From: Acidimicrobiia bacterium
Lineage (GTDB): Bacteria; Actinomycetota; Acidimicrobiia; IMCC26256; JAENVU01
Direction: 5' to 3'
DNA: 34,118 nucleotides
Assembly: GCA_025361725.1 (NCBI GenBank)
Contig: JANYJV010000035.1
Coordinates: 1-34,118 of the forward strand
In this document: in pieces, positions 1-7,177 of the stretch
How the letters are laid out: each line of letters opens with the position of its first letter
Numbering within the stretch: the stretch's first letter is position 1
The notes under the pieces: generated by a model
Database searches by the model: none
Told to the model about the DNA's origin: nothing
What the model saw: only the letters and a program-made list of their open reading frames with translations
Position numbers and translations under genes: made by a program

Positions 1-827
1 TCGCCGGCTTGTTCGGCCTTGACCGCGTCCATGCCGCCGACGCGGCGGGCCGCGGTGCGGCTCAGTGCTTCCTCGGAGTTGCTGACGAACTGATGCACCA
101 TGAAGTGATAACGCCACGACTCGCGCTGGCCCATCGTGTCCACCGTGTGGTTGATCGTGTCCTTGATGGCCGCGGCAGTGATGGGCGGGACGAGCGCGAC
201 GGATGCAGCCATCGAATTCGCTTCGGCGGCGAGTTCCGCACGCGCCACGACCCGGTTGACCAGACCGATGCGATGGGCTTCCTGCGCGTCCAGGGTGGTG
301 GCGCACAACAAGAATTCCTTGGCGCGGCGAGGCCCCAGCTCCCACGGTTCGATGAGCAACTCGACGCCGACGCCACTCATGCGCGCGACGGGATTGGAGA
401 ACTGCGCGTCGTCGGCGGCGACGATCAGGTCGCACATCGCGGCGAGCATCAACCCTGCGGCGGAGCACACGCCCTGGACCGCGGCGATCGTGATCTTCGG
501 GCAATCCCGGATGCGCACAAGTTTGTCCCAGTACATGGTCTGCTCGTGTTCGAGCTTGCCCTCGGGCGTCGACCGTTTCGCGGCCCAGTGCTCCTCACCC
601 GCGAGGATCTCCTTGAGGTCGTGACCGGCGGAGAAGTGTTTGCCGTCGGCGCCGAGCACGATCACTCGCACCTCGGCGTCGGCCTCGGCTCGATCGAACG
701 CGGCATCGAGTTCGGTGATGAGTTGGGAGCTCTGTGCGTTCGCGGCGGAGGGCCGCGCCAGCGTGATCGTGGCGATGGATTCGCCGCGCGCGTACCGGAT
801 CGTTTCGAATTCCTGCGAGGTGGTCAC
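1..827 (-). CDS. Enoyl-CoA hydratase/isomerase (crotonase) family protein, 3' end outside window
   Basis: The 275 visible codons read as a crotonase-fold protein acting on acyl-CoA thioesters. The first oxyanion-hole segment HFSAGHDLKE lies near residues 64-73 and the second, around GVCSAAGLMLAAMCDL, near 119-134. The GTG start at 827 is the only start after an in-frame TGA just upstream. It follows the phosphotransferase gene by 24 bases, so both are probably co-transcribed with the upstream acyl-CoA dehydrogenase. At the two positions where classical hydratases carry catalytic glutamates I read Met (about 127) and a Val/Ala stretch (about 147), so simple hydration of 2-enoyl-CoA is uncertain; an isomerase, hydrolase or other crotonase reaction is possible. 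The family call is secure; the substrate is not known. The stop codon lies beyond base 1. Confidence 0.88.
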   Translation of the reverse strand, partial: MTTSQEFETIRYARGESIATITLARPSAANAQSSQLITELDAAFDRAEADAEVRVIVLGADGKHFSAGHDLKEILAGEEHWAAKRSTPEGKLEHEQTMYWDKLVRIRDCPKITIAAVQGVCSAAGLMLAAMCDLIVAADDAQFSNPVARMSGVGVELLIEPWELGPRRAKEFLLCATTLDAQEAHRIGLVNRVVARAELAAEANSMAASVALVPPITAAAIKDTINHTVDTMGQRESWRYHFMVHQFVSNSEEALSRTAARRVGGMDAVKAEQAG

Positions 828-851
828 TCGGGAGGCGAATCTAGTGGCGCG

Positions 852-1892
852 TCATGCGCCGAGGAGGTTTGACGCTCGGGCCCAGGCGCCGGTCCGGGCC
901 AGGTCGCCGTCGGTGCCTCGGAAGCCGGTCCACCACCCGCGGTCGGCGGCCCAGAGCGCAGACTCGACCCCGCGCGCCACACACCACGACGCGATCCTCG
1001 CGGGGTCGAGGCCGGTGATATCGGCGATAAGGCGGGTGCGGTCCGCGAGTTCGGTTGCGGCTGGCACCGTGACGGTCCAGTCGCCGACCTGGGTGAGCAG
1101 CGGCCACGGGTCCCACGCCAGGTCGCCGTGCACCGGCTTCGGGTCGATCGCGAGCCACCCGGGGGACATGTCCTCCTCCCCAGTCGTCGGGTCGTCATGG
1201 CTGAGGATGTTGCCGGGGTTGAGGTCACCGTGGGCGAGCCCCCGGTGCGCGGCATTTCGGGGCAGCGTCCTCAGCAGGTCGACGGCGTGCCGACACAGTC
1301 CGGCATCGATCACGATCGGTGCGGCGGGCAGCACGCGCTCGACCCGCTCGGCGGCGATCCCCGCGAGGCCGTCCGCCACCTCGACCAGATCCTGGAATGG
1401 CTCACCCGCAGGGACCGTCACCGCCGCCATCCGGCGCATCAGCCCACCGCCGACCGTGAGGTGGTCCACGATCGGGAGTTGCTCGGCTCGGAGGCTCGTT
1501 CCCGGCCGCAACCGGCGCAGCAGCAGCGCCCAGTCGTCGGCGTCGGCACCGAGCACCTCGACGGCGCCAGCACCGTGCCAGGCTCCGAGCGCGGCAGCCT
1601 CGTCACGCGCCTCGATGTGGGGGTAGGAGAGCTTGACGACCACTGCCTCCCCGGCGGCGGTCGTTGCGGGCGCCGTCCATCCCACCATTCCCGTCTCGAA
1701 GGGCTCGCCGAGGACCAAGCTCCATCGCTCGACGGCACGCGCCACACGGGCGGGGATGGACTCGAGCCACTCAGGTCCGCCATCTTCATCGACGATCGCT
1801 TGTCGCAAGCCGGTCGGTACCGTCACGGACACGTTGCCATTCTGGTGCAGGCGGAATGGAACGGCGCGGGCAAAGGTTCGCTGCCGCTGCAC
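852..1892 (-). CDS. APH(6)/hydroxyurea-type phosphotransferase family protein
   Basis: A 346-residue kinase-fold protein resembling the aminoglycoside 6-phosphotransferase/hydroxyurea phosphotransferase family. Visible elements are the ATP lysine in VVVKLSYPH (K87) with acidic residues following (E95-E98), the catalytic loop AHGDLNPGNIL (D223, N228), and the metal-binding Asp in AIDPKPVHGD (D250). The GTG start shares one base with the TAG stop of the upstream acyl-CoA dehydrogenase (TAGTG), which suggests translational coupling. A second GTG around codon 21 could shorten the N-terminus. Members of this family modify small hydroxylated molecules, but most chromosomal members in actinobacteria have no proven substrate. 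Its place between an acyl-CoA dehydrogenase and a crotonase raises the possibility of a hydroxyacyl substrate, which is inference. Nothing here shows antibiotic resistance. Confidence 0.85.
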   Translation of the reverse strand: MQRQRTFARAVPFRLHQNGNVSVTVPTGLRQAIVDEDGGPEWLESIPARVARAVERWSLVLGEPFETGMVGWTAPATTAAGEAVVVKLSYPHIEARDEAAALGAWHGAGAVEVLGADADDWALLLRRLRPGTSLRAEQLPIVDHLTVGGGLMRRMAAVTVPAGEPFQDLVEVADGLAGIAAERVERVLPAAPIVIDAGLCRHAVDLLRTLPRNAAHRGLAHGDLNPGNILSHDDPTTGEEDMSPGWLAIDPKPVHGDLAWDPWPLLTQVGDWTVTVPAATELADRTRLIADITGLDPARIASWCVARGVESALWAADRGWWTGFRGTDGDLARTGAWARASNLLGA

Positions 1893-3094
1893 TAATCCCC
1901 GGAAGTCGCGGCGGGCTTGGGTTCGCGCGGCAGGCCCAGCGTGCGTTCACCGATCACGTTGCGCTGGATCTCGTTCGTGCCCGCCCAGATCGAGCTGGCC
2001 TGGTAGTAGAGCCACGACCGCTGCCACCGACCGTCGCCGGGATTGTGGGACGCGCCACTCCACAGGGGCGCAGCAGGTCCGAGGACGGCCATAACCGTGT
2101 CATGGAGCCGCTTGCTCATCTCGGACCACCACAGCTTGTTGATGGCGCCGACGGGTCCTGGCTCGAGGCCTTTCGCCGTGCGCGACACCGATCGCCAGTT
2201 GTGGAGTCGGAAGAGTTGGAGTTCGGTGTAGGCCTGCGCCAACCGATCCGCGATCCGGGGGTCGTCCCACGTCCCGTTTTCGCGTGCCAACACCAACAGC
2301 TCGTCGAGCAGTTGCGTGTGGATCACGAGCTGACGTGGGTTCACGCCGCGTTCGTGAGTCAGGGTGGAGTTGGCGATCCCCCACCCTCCGTGTTCCGGTC
2401 CGATGAGCTGGTCTTCGGGGACGAAGACGTCGTCGAAGAACACCTCGTTGAACTCGCACTCGTCCGTGATCTGGCGGAGTGGCCGCACCTCGACACCCGG
2501 ACTGTTCATCGCCACGACGAGGTATGAGATGCCGGCATGGGGACGGGCATCGGGATCGGTGCGCGCGAGACACACACCCCAATCGGCGAACTGCGCGTAG
2601 CTCGTCCATACCTTCTGTCCCGAGACCGACCAACCACCGTCGACGCGAACCGCGCGGGTCGTGAGCGAACTGAGGTCACTGCCGGCGCCCGGCTCGCTGA
2701 ACAGCTGACACCAGATCTCCTCGGCCGACAGGATGCGTGGCAACCACCGAACGCGCTGGTCCGGCGTTCCGTGCGCGAGCAGTGTCGGGCCGACGAGGTT
2801 GACGCCGATCCGGCCGACGAGTTCCGGTGCGCGGGCGCGCGCCAGTTCCTCGGTGACGATGTAGTGCCCGATCGGACCAGCGGTCCGGCCGCCGTATTCC
2901 TCCGGCCAGGCCACGCCGACCCACCGATCGGCGGCCAACCGCTGCTGCCACGAGCGGCCGAATGCAACCTCATCCGCAAGGTCGTCGAACCGAGGCGGAA
3001 ATCCCTTGCCGTACTCCCAGGCCAGATTGGCACGAAGCCATTCCCGACACTCGTGTCGAAGGCGCTTCTCCGCTTCGGTCGGGGTCAGGTCCAC
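1892..3094 (-). CDS. Acyl-CoA dehydrogenase (FadE-type), 400 aa
   Basis: A full-length FAD-dependent acyl-CoA dehydrogenase that would introduce the alpha,beta double bond in an acyl-CoA. It has the N-terminal helical domain (WPEEYGGR near residue 65), the FAD-contacting middle segment (CQLFSEPGAGSDLSSL, about 133-148), then KVWTSYAQFADWG. Near the C-terminus the sequence IWAGTNEIQRNVIGER replaces the usual EGT motif of medium-chain enzymes. A Glu in LTHERGVNP, at the helix-G position used as catalytic base by isovaleryl- and long-chain-type enzymes, could take over. The start is GTG (MDLTPTEAEKR). It is the first gene of a coupled run with the phosphotransferase and crotonase downstream. The chain length or structure of its substrate cannot be told from sequence. 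Confidence 0.93.
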   Translation of the reverse strand: MDLTPTEAEKRLRHECREWLRANLAWEYGKGFPPRFDDLADEVAFGRSWQQRLAADRWVGVAWPEEYGGRTAGPIGHYIVTEELARARAPELVGRIGVNLVGPTLLAHGTPDQRVRWLPRILSAEEIWCQLFSEPGAGSDLSSLTTRAVRVDGGWSVSGQKVWTSYAQFADWGVCLARTDPDARPHAGISYLVVAMNSPGVEVRPLRQITDECEFNEVFFDDVFVPEDQLIGPEHGGWGIANSTLTHERGVNPRQLVIHTQLLDELLVLARENGTWDDPRIADRLAQAYTELQLFRLHNWRSVSRTAKGLEPGPVGAINKLWWSEMSKRLHDTVMAVLGPAAPLWSGASHNPGDGRWQRSWLYYQASSIWAGTNEIQRNVIGERTLGLPREPKPAATSGD

Positions 3095-3181
3095 GGCGGG
3101 CCACCCTACGGCAACCCCTGGTGCGACGAGCCGGATGTTCCAGACTCAAGTGCGGCAGCAACGCGTCCGATGCAGGGTGGC

Positions 3182-3607
3182 ATGACGGCAGCCCGGCGAG
3201 TTCGACGCGAGGCGCAGGCCGAACGCGGCTTCACGCTCGTCGAGGTGTTGCTCGTCACTGCCGTCATCGGTGTCCTGCTCTCGATAGCGATTCCTGCGTT
3301 CCTCGGTGCGAAGGGTCACGCTCAGGACCGGAGTGCGCAGGCGAGCCTGCGGATCGCCATCACCAACGCCAAAGCGCTTTACGCCGACAGTGAATCCTTC
3401 GCCAAGGTCACCGTGGCCATGTTGGGTACTGCGGAGCCGAGTCTGCGGTTCACGAGTTCACCATCGACGGGTCCGAACTTCGTCTCCGTTCACTCGGGCG
3501 ATGGAGGCATCGCGCTCGCCGCGCAGTCGAGGTCCGGCGTCTGTCGTCGGCGACTCTGCGAACGCGGCGGGCACGGTGTTCAGGAACCTGGGCTCCGCGT
3601 CGTGTGA
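3182..3607 (+). CDS. Type IV pilin (PilA-like), apparent frameshift near the C-terminus
   Basis: The N-terminus is a classic prepilin leader: a basic stretch, then RG/FTLVEVLLVTAVIGVLL with the cleavage-site Gly, Phe+1 and Glu+5, followed by one hydrophobic helix and an AIPAFLGAKGHAQDRSAQ segment typical of major pilins. Such proteins would be processed by prepilin peptidase and assembled into a pilus or pseudopilus. ATG 3182 is preferred, with AGGG just upstream; an in-frame ATG at 3170 is the alternative. The frame stays pilin-like to about 3540 (LAAQSRSG), then becomes Arg-rich to a stop at 3605-3607. The next frame, from about 3543 to the TAG at 3690, continues as a convincing pilin C-terminus. 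The gene is probably frameshifted, or the sequence has a short indel. Confidence 0.78.
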   Translation: MTAARRVRREAQAERGFTLVEVLLVTAVIGVLLSIAIPAFLGAKGHAQDRSAQASLRIAITNAKALYADSESFAKVTVAMLGTAEPSLRFTSSPSTGPNFVSVHSGDGGIALAAQSRSGVCRRRLCERGGHGVQEPGLRVV

Positions 3608-3692
3608 TCCCTCGTCGATCTCTAGCCTCCCGAACACCGTCCCGACCGATGACCGCGCCGTTCCCGGAGGTGACTGGGCGAAGGCCTGGTAG
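3543..3692 (+). other. Out-of-frame C-terminal segment of the pilin
   Basis: In the frame +1 relative to the pilin N-terminus, this stretch reads VVGDSANAAGTVFRNLGSA, then a Cys-Asp and a Ser/Pro-rich tail ending GDWAKAW-stop. This is the kind of small, Gly/Ser-rich, Cys-containing and Trp-ending tail expected for the pilin C-terminus, while the original frame gives Arg-rich text here. Restoring two bases in the GTC-rich tract near 3541-3550 would join the two parts into a pilin of about 170 residues. Confidence 0.6.
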
Positions 3693-3712
3693 GCGCTGTC
3701 TCGTCGCCTACC
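3688..3712. terminator. Hairpin holding both convergent stop codons (pilin / gltA)
   Basis: The arms GGTAGGCG (3688-3695) and CGCCTACC (3705-3712) pair perfectly over 8 bp around a 9-base loop. The TAG stop of the extended pilin frame (3690-3692) lies in the left arm and the TAG stop of citrate synthase, read on the other strand (3710-3708), lies in the right arm. There is no U-tract on either side, so a bidirectional terminator or 3'-end protecting role is inferred from position only. Confidence 0.5.
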
Positions 3713-5006
3713 GCTCGTCGATTGGCACGTAGCGGGTCTCGGTTGCTCCGGTGTAGATCTGCCGGGGCCGGCCGATCTTGGTCTTCGGGCTCTCCATCAT
3801 TTCCTTCCAGTGCGCGATCCAGCCGGGCAGACGGCCCATCGCGAAGAGCACGGTGAACATCTTCGTGGGGAAACCCATGGCGCGGTAGATGAGGCCCGAA
3901 TAGAAGTCGACGTTCGGGTAGAGCTTCCGATCGACGAAGTACGGGTCCGTGAGCGCAACTTCTTCGAGCCGGCGAGCGAGATCGAGTAACTCGTCGTGGC
4001 CGCCGAGTTCACCGATGACGCGTTCGGCGGTGGCCGCGAGAATCTTGGCGCGCGGGTCGTAGTTCTTGTACACGCGGTGCCCGAAGCCCGAGAGTTTGAA
4101 CTTCGAGTCCGGGTCCTTGGCCATGCGTACGTAGCTGTCGATGTCGCCACCGTCACGGCGCATGCCTTCGAGCATCTCGAGGACGGCTTGGTTCGCGCCT
4201 CCGTGCAGCGGTCCCCACAGCGCGTTGATACCCGCGGCGACACTGGCGAAGAGGTTGGCGTCGGACGAACCGACCATCCGCACGGTCGACGTCGAACAGT
4301 TCTGTTCGTGGTCGGCGTGCAGGATGAAGAGTTGCTTGAGCGCGTGCACGGTGGTCGGTGAAACCTCGTAGCGCTCCGACGGCACCGCGAAGGTCATCGT
4401 GAGGAAGTTCTCGATGAGATCCAACTCGTTGTCTGGGTACAAGAACGGTTGGCCGATCGACTTCTTGTACGAGTACGCCGCGATCGTCGGGATCTTCGCC
4501 ATTAGTCGCAGGATCGAGAGCTGCACCTGATCCGCGTCATGCGGGTCGTCGCTGTCTTGGTAGAAGGTGGAGAGGGCGCTCACCACGCTGGACAGCACGG
4601 CCATGGGATGCGCGTCCTTCGGGAAACCACCGAAGAACCCGCGCATGTCCTCATGGAGCAGGGTGTGGCGACGGATGCCGAACCGCCACTCGTCGAGTTC
4701 TTCGTTGGTTGGCAGGTGGCCGTAGATGAGCAGGTACGACGTCTCGAGGAAGCTCGGCGCGTCGCGCTCGACCAACTCCTCGATCGGGATGCCTCGGTAC
4801 CGCAAGATGCCCTGGTCGCCGTCGATGAACGTGATCGCCGACTCGGTGGCGCCGGTGTTCACGTACCCGTAGTCCAGGGTGATGACCCCGGTCTGCGCCC
4901 GCAGCTTGGCGATGTCCACGCCGACTTCGTTCTCGGTGCCCCGCACGACAGGGAGCTCCACTTCGGTGTCGCCGTGGCGGAAGTAGGCAGGGGTCTCTTC
5001 GGTCAC
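3708..5006 (-). CDS. gltA: Citrate synthase
   Basis: A 432-residue type I hexameric-style citrate synthase, condensing oxaloacetate and acetyl-CoA as the entry step of the TCA cycle in the cytoplasm. The catalytic triad is visible: His268 in GPLHGGANQ, His310 in GFGHRVYKNYDPRA, and Asp367 in YPNVDFYSG. The N-terminal beta domain (residues 1-60) with YRGIPIEEL (70-78) is also typical. The reading frame runs open well upstream, but GTG at 5006 is chosen because AGGAG lies five bases before it and homologous sequence starts there. The gene is divergent from the acyl-CoA dehydrogenase starting at 5111 and convergent with the pilin gene. It looks fully intact. Confidence 0.97.
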   Translation of the reverse strand: MTEETPAYFRHGDTEVELPVVRGTENEVGVDIAKLRAQTGVITLDYGYVNTGATESAITFIDGDQGILRYRGIPIEELVERDAPSFLETSYLLIYGHLPTNEELDEWRFGIRRHTLLHEDMRGFFGGFPKDAHPMAVLSSVVSALSTFYQDSDDPHDADQVQLSILRLMAKIPTIAAYSYKKSIGQPFLYPDNELDLIENFLTMTFAVPSERYEVSPTTVHALKQLFILHADHEQNCSTSTVRMVGSSDANLFASVAAGINALWGPLHGGANQAVLEMLEGMRRDGGDIDSYVRMAKDPDSKFKLSGFGHRVYKNYDPRAKILAATAERVIGELGGHDELLDLARRLEEVALTDPYFVDRKLYPNVDFYSGLIYRAMGFPTKMFTVLFAMGRLPGWIAHWKEMMESPKTKIGRPRQIYTGATETRYVPIDER

Positions 5007-5011
5007 AGATG

Positions 5012-5016
5012 CTCCT
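5012..5016 (-). promoter_or_regulatory. Ribosome binding site of citrate synthase
   Basis: AGGAG on the minus strand, five bases upstream of the GTG at 5006. It decides the start of gltA against longer in-frame alternatives that would add a Pro/Arg-rich extension unlike citrate synthases. Confidence 0.7.
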
Positions 5017-5110
5017 CGGCGGGTTTCGTCGTCGTCGTTGCAATCTATCGAGCGCGCGATTGACCGGGCCGAACCGCGCGCGGGTCCGTGACCGCTAGCG
5101 TCGCCCGCGG

Positions 5111-6187
5111 ATGGATTTCGACCTCTCGCCGGACCAGGCCGCCTTGGCGGAGGCGGCTCGGTCCTTCCTGACCGACCAATGTCCGACGACTCGGGTGCGC
5201 GCGATTCACGAGTCCGGATCCGGTTGGGACCGCCAACTCTGGTCGGCGATGGTCGAGTTGGGCTGGCTTGGCGTTGCGGTGCCGGAGTCCGACGGAGGGC
5301 TCGGCCTCGGACTGGTCGAACTTGCGGTGTTGGTAGAGGTGGCGGCGCGCCACGTTGTTCCGGTGCCGTTCGGTCCCACTGTGGTCGCCATCGAGATCGC
5401 TCGTACGGCGGGCGCCCAGGACCTCGTGGGCCGCTTGCTCGGCGGCGCGACCGCATGCGTGGCGTGGTCCTCGGACCGTTCGTCGATGCGTGCCGATGGC
5501 GACCGCTTGACCGGGCGGTCGGACCCGGTGCCCTTCGGGCCGACGGCCGACCTGGCGTTGGTGATCGCCCAAGGCGAGAGGTCAGATCTCGGTGTGTTCG
5601 TGGTCGAACTGACCGACGACATCCGACCGGTGGTCGAACCGGCGATGGACCTCACGCGACCCGTCGGCTGGCTCGACCTCGATGATGTTCCGGCGCGGCG
5701 CCTCGGGGGCACCGAGTTGGCCCGGAGGTTGACGGACGTCGGGGCCATGACGAGCGCGGTGGAGCTGCTCGGAACGGGTTCGGTCGCTCTGGAACTCGCC
5801 GTCCAGTACGCCAAGGACAGGGTGCAGTTCGGCCGACCCGTCGGTTCCTTCCAAGCCGTCAAGCATCGCTGCGCGGACATGCTCGTCGACGTCGAAGGCA
5901 TTCGGTCCAGCGCGTACTGGGCTGCGTGGTGTTTGAGTGTCGACGACCCGGATCCTTCGGTGGCCGCGTCCACCGCCAAGGTCTGGGCCGGTGACGCATC
6001 GAAGCGCGTCATGGCCGGCGCGCTCCAAGTCCACGGTGGCATCGGGTTCACCTGGGAACACGATCTGCATGTGTTCATGAAGCGGGCGCAGCTGGACCAG
6101 CTGAACTTCGGGGATTCGGTGTGGCACCGAGTGCGGCTTGGGGAACTCCTTCGAACCAAGGTCGACGCGGGAGAGAGCGTGTTGTGA
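5111..6187 (+). CDS. Acyl-CoA dehydrogenase family protein, 358 aa
   Basis: A short acyl-CoA dehydrogenase-fold protein. The N-terminal domain starts MDFDLSPDQAALAEAARSFL, with GWLGVAVPESDGGLGLGLVE around residue 60. The C-terminal helical domain holds YAKDRVQFGRPVGSFQAVKH near residue 238, and ALQVHGGIGFTWEHDLHVF lies near 303. It lacks both the C-terminal EGT motif and an obvious helix-G Glu (LLGTGSVALE at the corresponding place), a layout common in one subunit of heteromeric steroid/side-chain acyl-CoA dehydrogenases of actinobacteria. It may therefore be a partner subunit rather than a self-sufficient enzyme. ATG 5111 opens just after the divergent intergenic region shared with gltA. The next gene starts on the base after its TGA. 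Confidence 0.88.
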   Translation: MDFDLSPDQAALAEAARSFLTDQCPTTRVRAIHESGSGWDRQLWSAMVELGWLGVAVPESDGGLGLGLVELAVLVEVAARHVVPVPFGPTVVAIEIARTAGAQDLVGRLLGGATACVAWSSDRSSMRADGDRLTGRSDPVPFGPTADLALVIAQGERSDLGVFVVELTDDIRPVVEPAMDLTRPVGWLDLDDVPARRLGGTELARRLTDVGAMTSAVELLGTGSVALELAVQYAKDRVQFGRPVGSFQAVKHRCADMLVDVEGIRSSAYWAAWCLSVDDPDPSVAASTAKVWAGDASKRVMAGALQVHGGIGFTWEHDLHVFMKRAQLDQLNFGDSVWHRVRLGELLRTKVDAGESVL

Positions 6188-7177
6188 GTGTCACGGATGG
6201 CTGAGGACCTGGTCGAGCTGGTCGAGATCGGTGACCTCGACGAGCTGATTCGGGCCACCGACCGGTTGTGCGACGCGCGTGAGTGGAGCGCGTTGCTCGA
6301 GCTCCGAGATCGGTGCCGGGCGGCGGTGGAACGGGGTAAGCAGTTGTGGCCGGCGGCGAACCACGTCGAGTACCGCCTCGCGCTCGAGGCTCCGAGTTCG
6401 TACTCGGCGCGCATGCTCACGGACGTCGCGGGAGACTTCGGACTCGGTCCGCTCGCAGAAGTCGCGGCGGCCGCCCATGCGTGGGGTGACCTCGCTCCGC
6501 ATGCGCCGGCGACGCCGACGGCCTCGATGTGTCTGCACGAACGCGTGCTGCGGGGCGAGGATCTGACCGGCGTCGAACTACCAGGCCCCGATCCGCTCGA
6601 ACTGCCTCGGTGTCTCGAACCATTTGAGCCGACCTACCCCTTGGCGAACTACCGCACGGATGCGGCGGAGTTCCCGTCACCACCAACCGGGCCAACGGGC
6701 GCGGCCACCGAGGTGTCGGCCGGGGCAACACCGCTCGCGCGCAACGGCGTGGTGCGCACCCTGCGCGATCTCGTCCATCCGTGGACGGCAGAAGGTGATG
6801 CAACCGCGGTGGCGGTGGCCGGTGACGTGCGGGCGGCGATCGGCGCGCTCGACGGGCCTGAGGTTCGGCTGGCCGAGGTGGAGCTGAGTACGGCGCTGGC
6901 GTGGCTCGGGTGGGCGGGCGCGAGCGGCGGCGCCCACGGACGACGGCGAGGCGCCGCCGCCGGCCGGCTCGATACCTGGATGGTGCTCAGCGAGCTGGCC
7001 GACCTCGGTGAGGAGTGGCCGCCGAACTCCCACGAGCTGGGCGCCCACGCCGAAGCCTTGCGGTGGTTCCTCTGGGACGCCGTGGGGATCGGGTCGACGG
7101 GTTGGACGTTGCGGATTGCGGTCGAGGACTCGGACCGGAACCTCGCGTACGCGCTATCGGCCTTCGACCCCAGCTGA
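6188..7177 (+). CDS. Hypothetical protein, 329 aa, function unknown
   Basis: I do not recognise this protein with confidence; it may belong to an uncharacterised actinobacterial DUF family. It is predicted soluble, Ala/Leu/Glu-rich and mostly helical, with a well-formed N-terminal region DLVELVEIGDLDELIRATD, then a segment rich in Trp (ALLELRDRC, KQLWPAANHVEYRLALEAP). A low-complexity Pro/Gly/Thr linker lies around residues 155-185, and the end is WFLWDAVGIGSTGWTLRIAVE. No signal peptide, membrane helix or catalytic motif is visible. It starts at GTG 6188 directly after the stop of the acyl-CoA dehydrogenase (ATG 6197 is an alternative), so the two are surely one transcript. Its 3' end overlaps the convergent acyl-CoA ligase gene by 24 bases. 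Confidence 0.75.
   Translation: MSRMAEDLVELVEIGDLDELIRATDRLCDAREWSALLELRDRCRAAVERGKQLWPAANHVEYRLALEAPSSYSARMLTDVAGDFGLGPLAEVAAAAHAWGDLAPHAPATPTASMCLHERVLRGEDLTGVELPGPDPLELPRCLEPFEPTYPLANYRTDAAEFPSPPTGPTGAATEVSAGATPLARNGVVRTLRDLVHPWTAEGDATAVAVAGDVRAAIGALDGPEVRLAEVELSTALAWLGWAGASGGAHGRRRGAAAGRLDTWMVLSELADLGEEWPPNSHELGAHAEALRWFLWDAVGIGSTGWTLRIAVEDSDRNLAYALSAFDPS

Noticed and set aside
9-872. Long plus-strand open frame opposite the crotonase
   Set aside because: It mirrors the coding frame of the crotonase on the other strand and reads as Arg/Gly/Asp-rich text without domains; a typical high-GC antisense frame.
852-1892. Aminoglycoside resistance gene
   Set aside because: The kinase family is right but chromosomal setting in a CoA-metabolism run gives no support for a resistance role.
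5007-5456. N-terminal extension of citrate synthase (to 582 aa)
   Set aside because: The added part is Arg/Pro-rich, lies over the divergent dehydrogenase gene, and AGGAG before GTG 5006 fixes the start.
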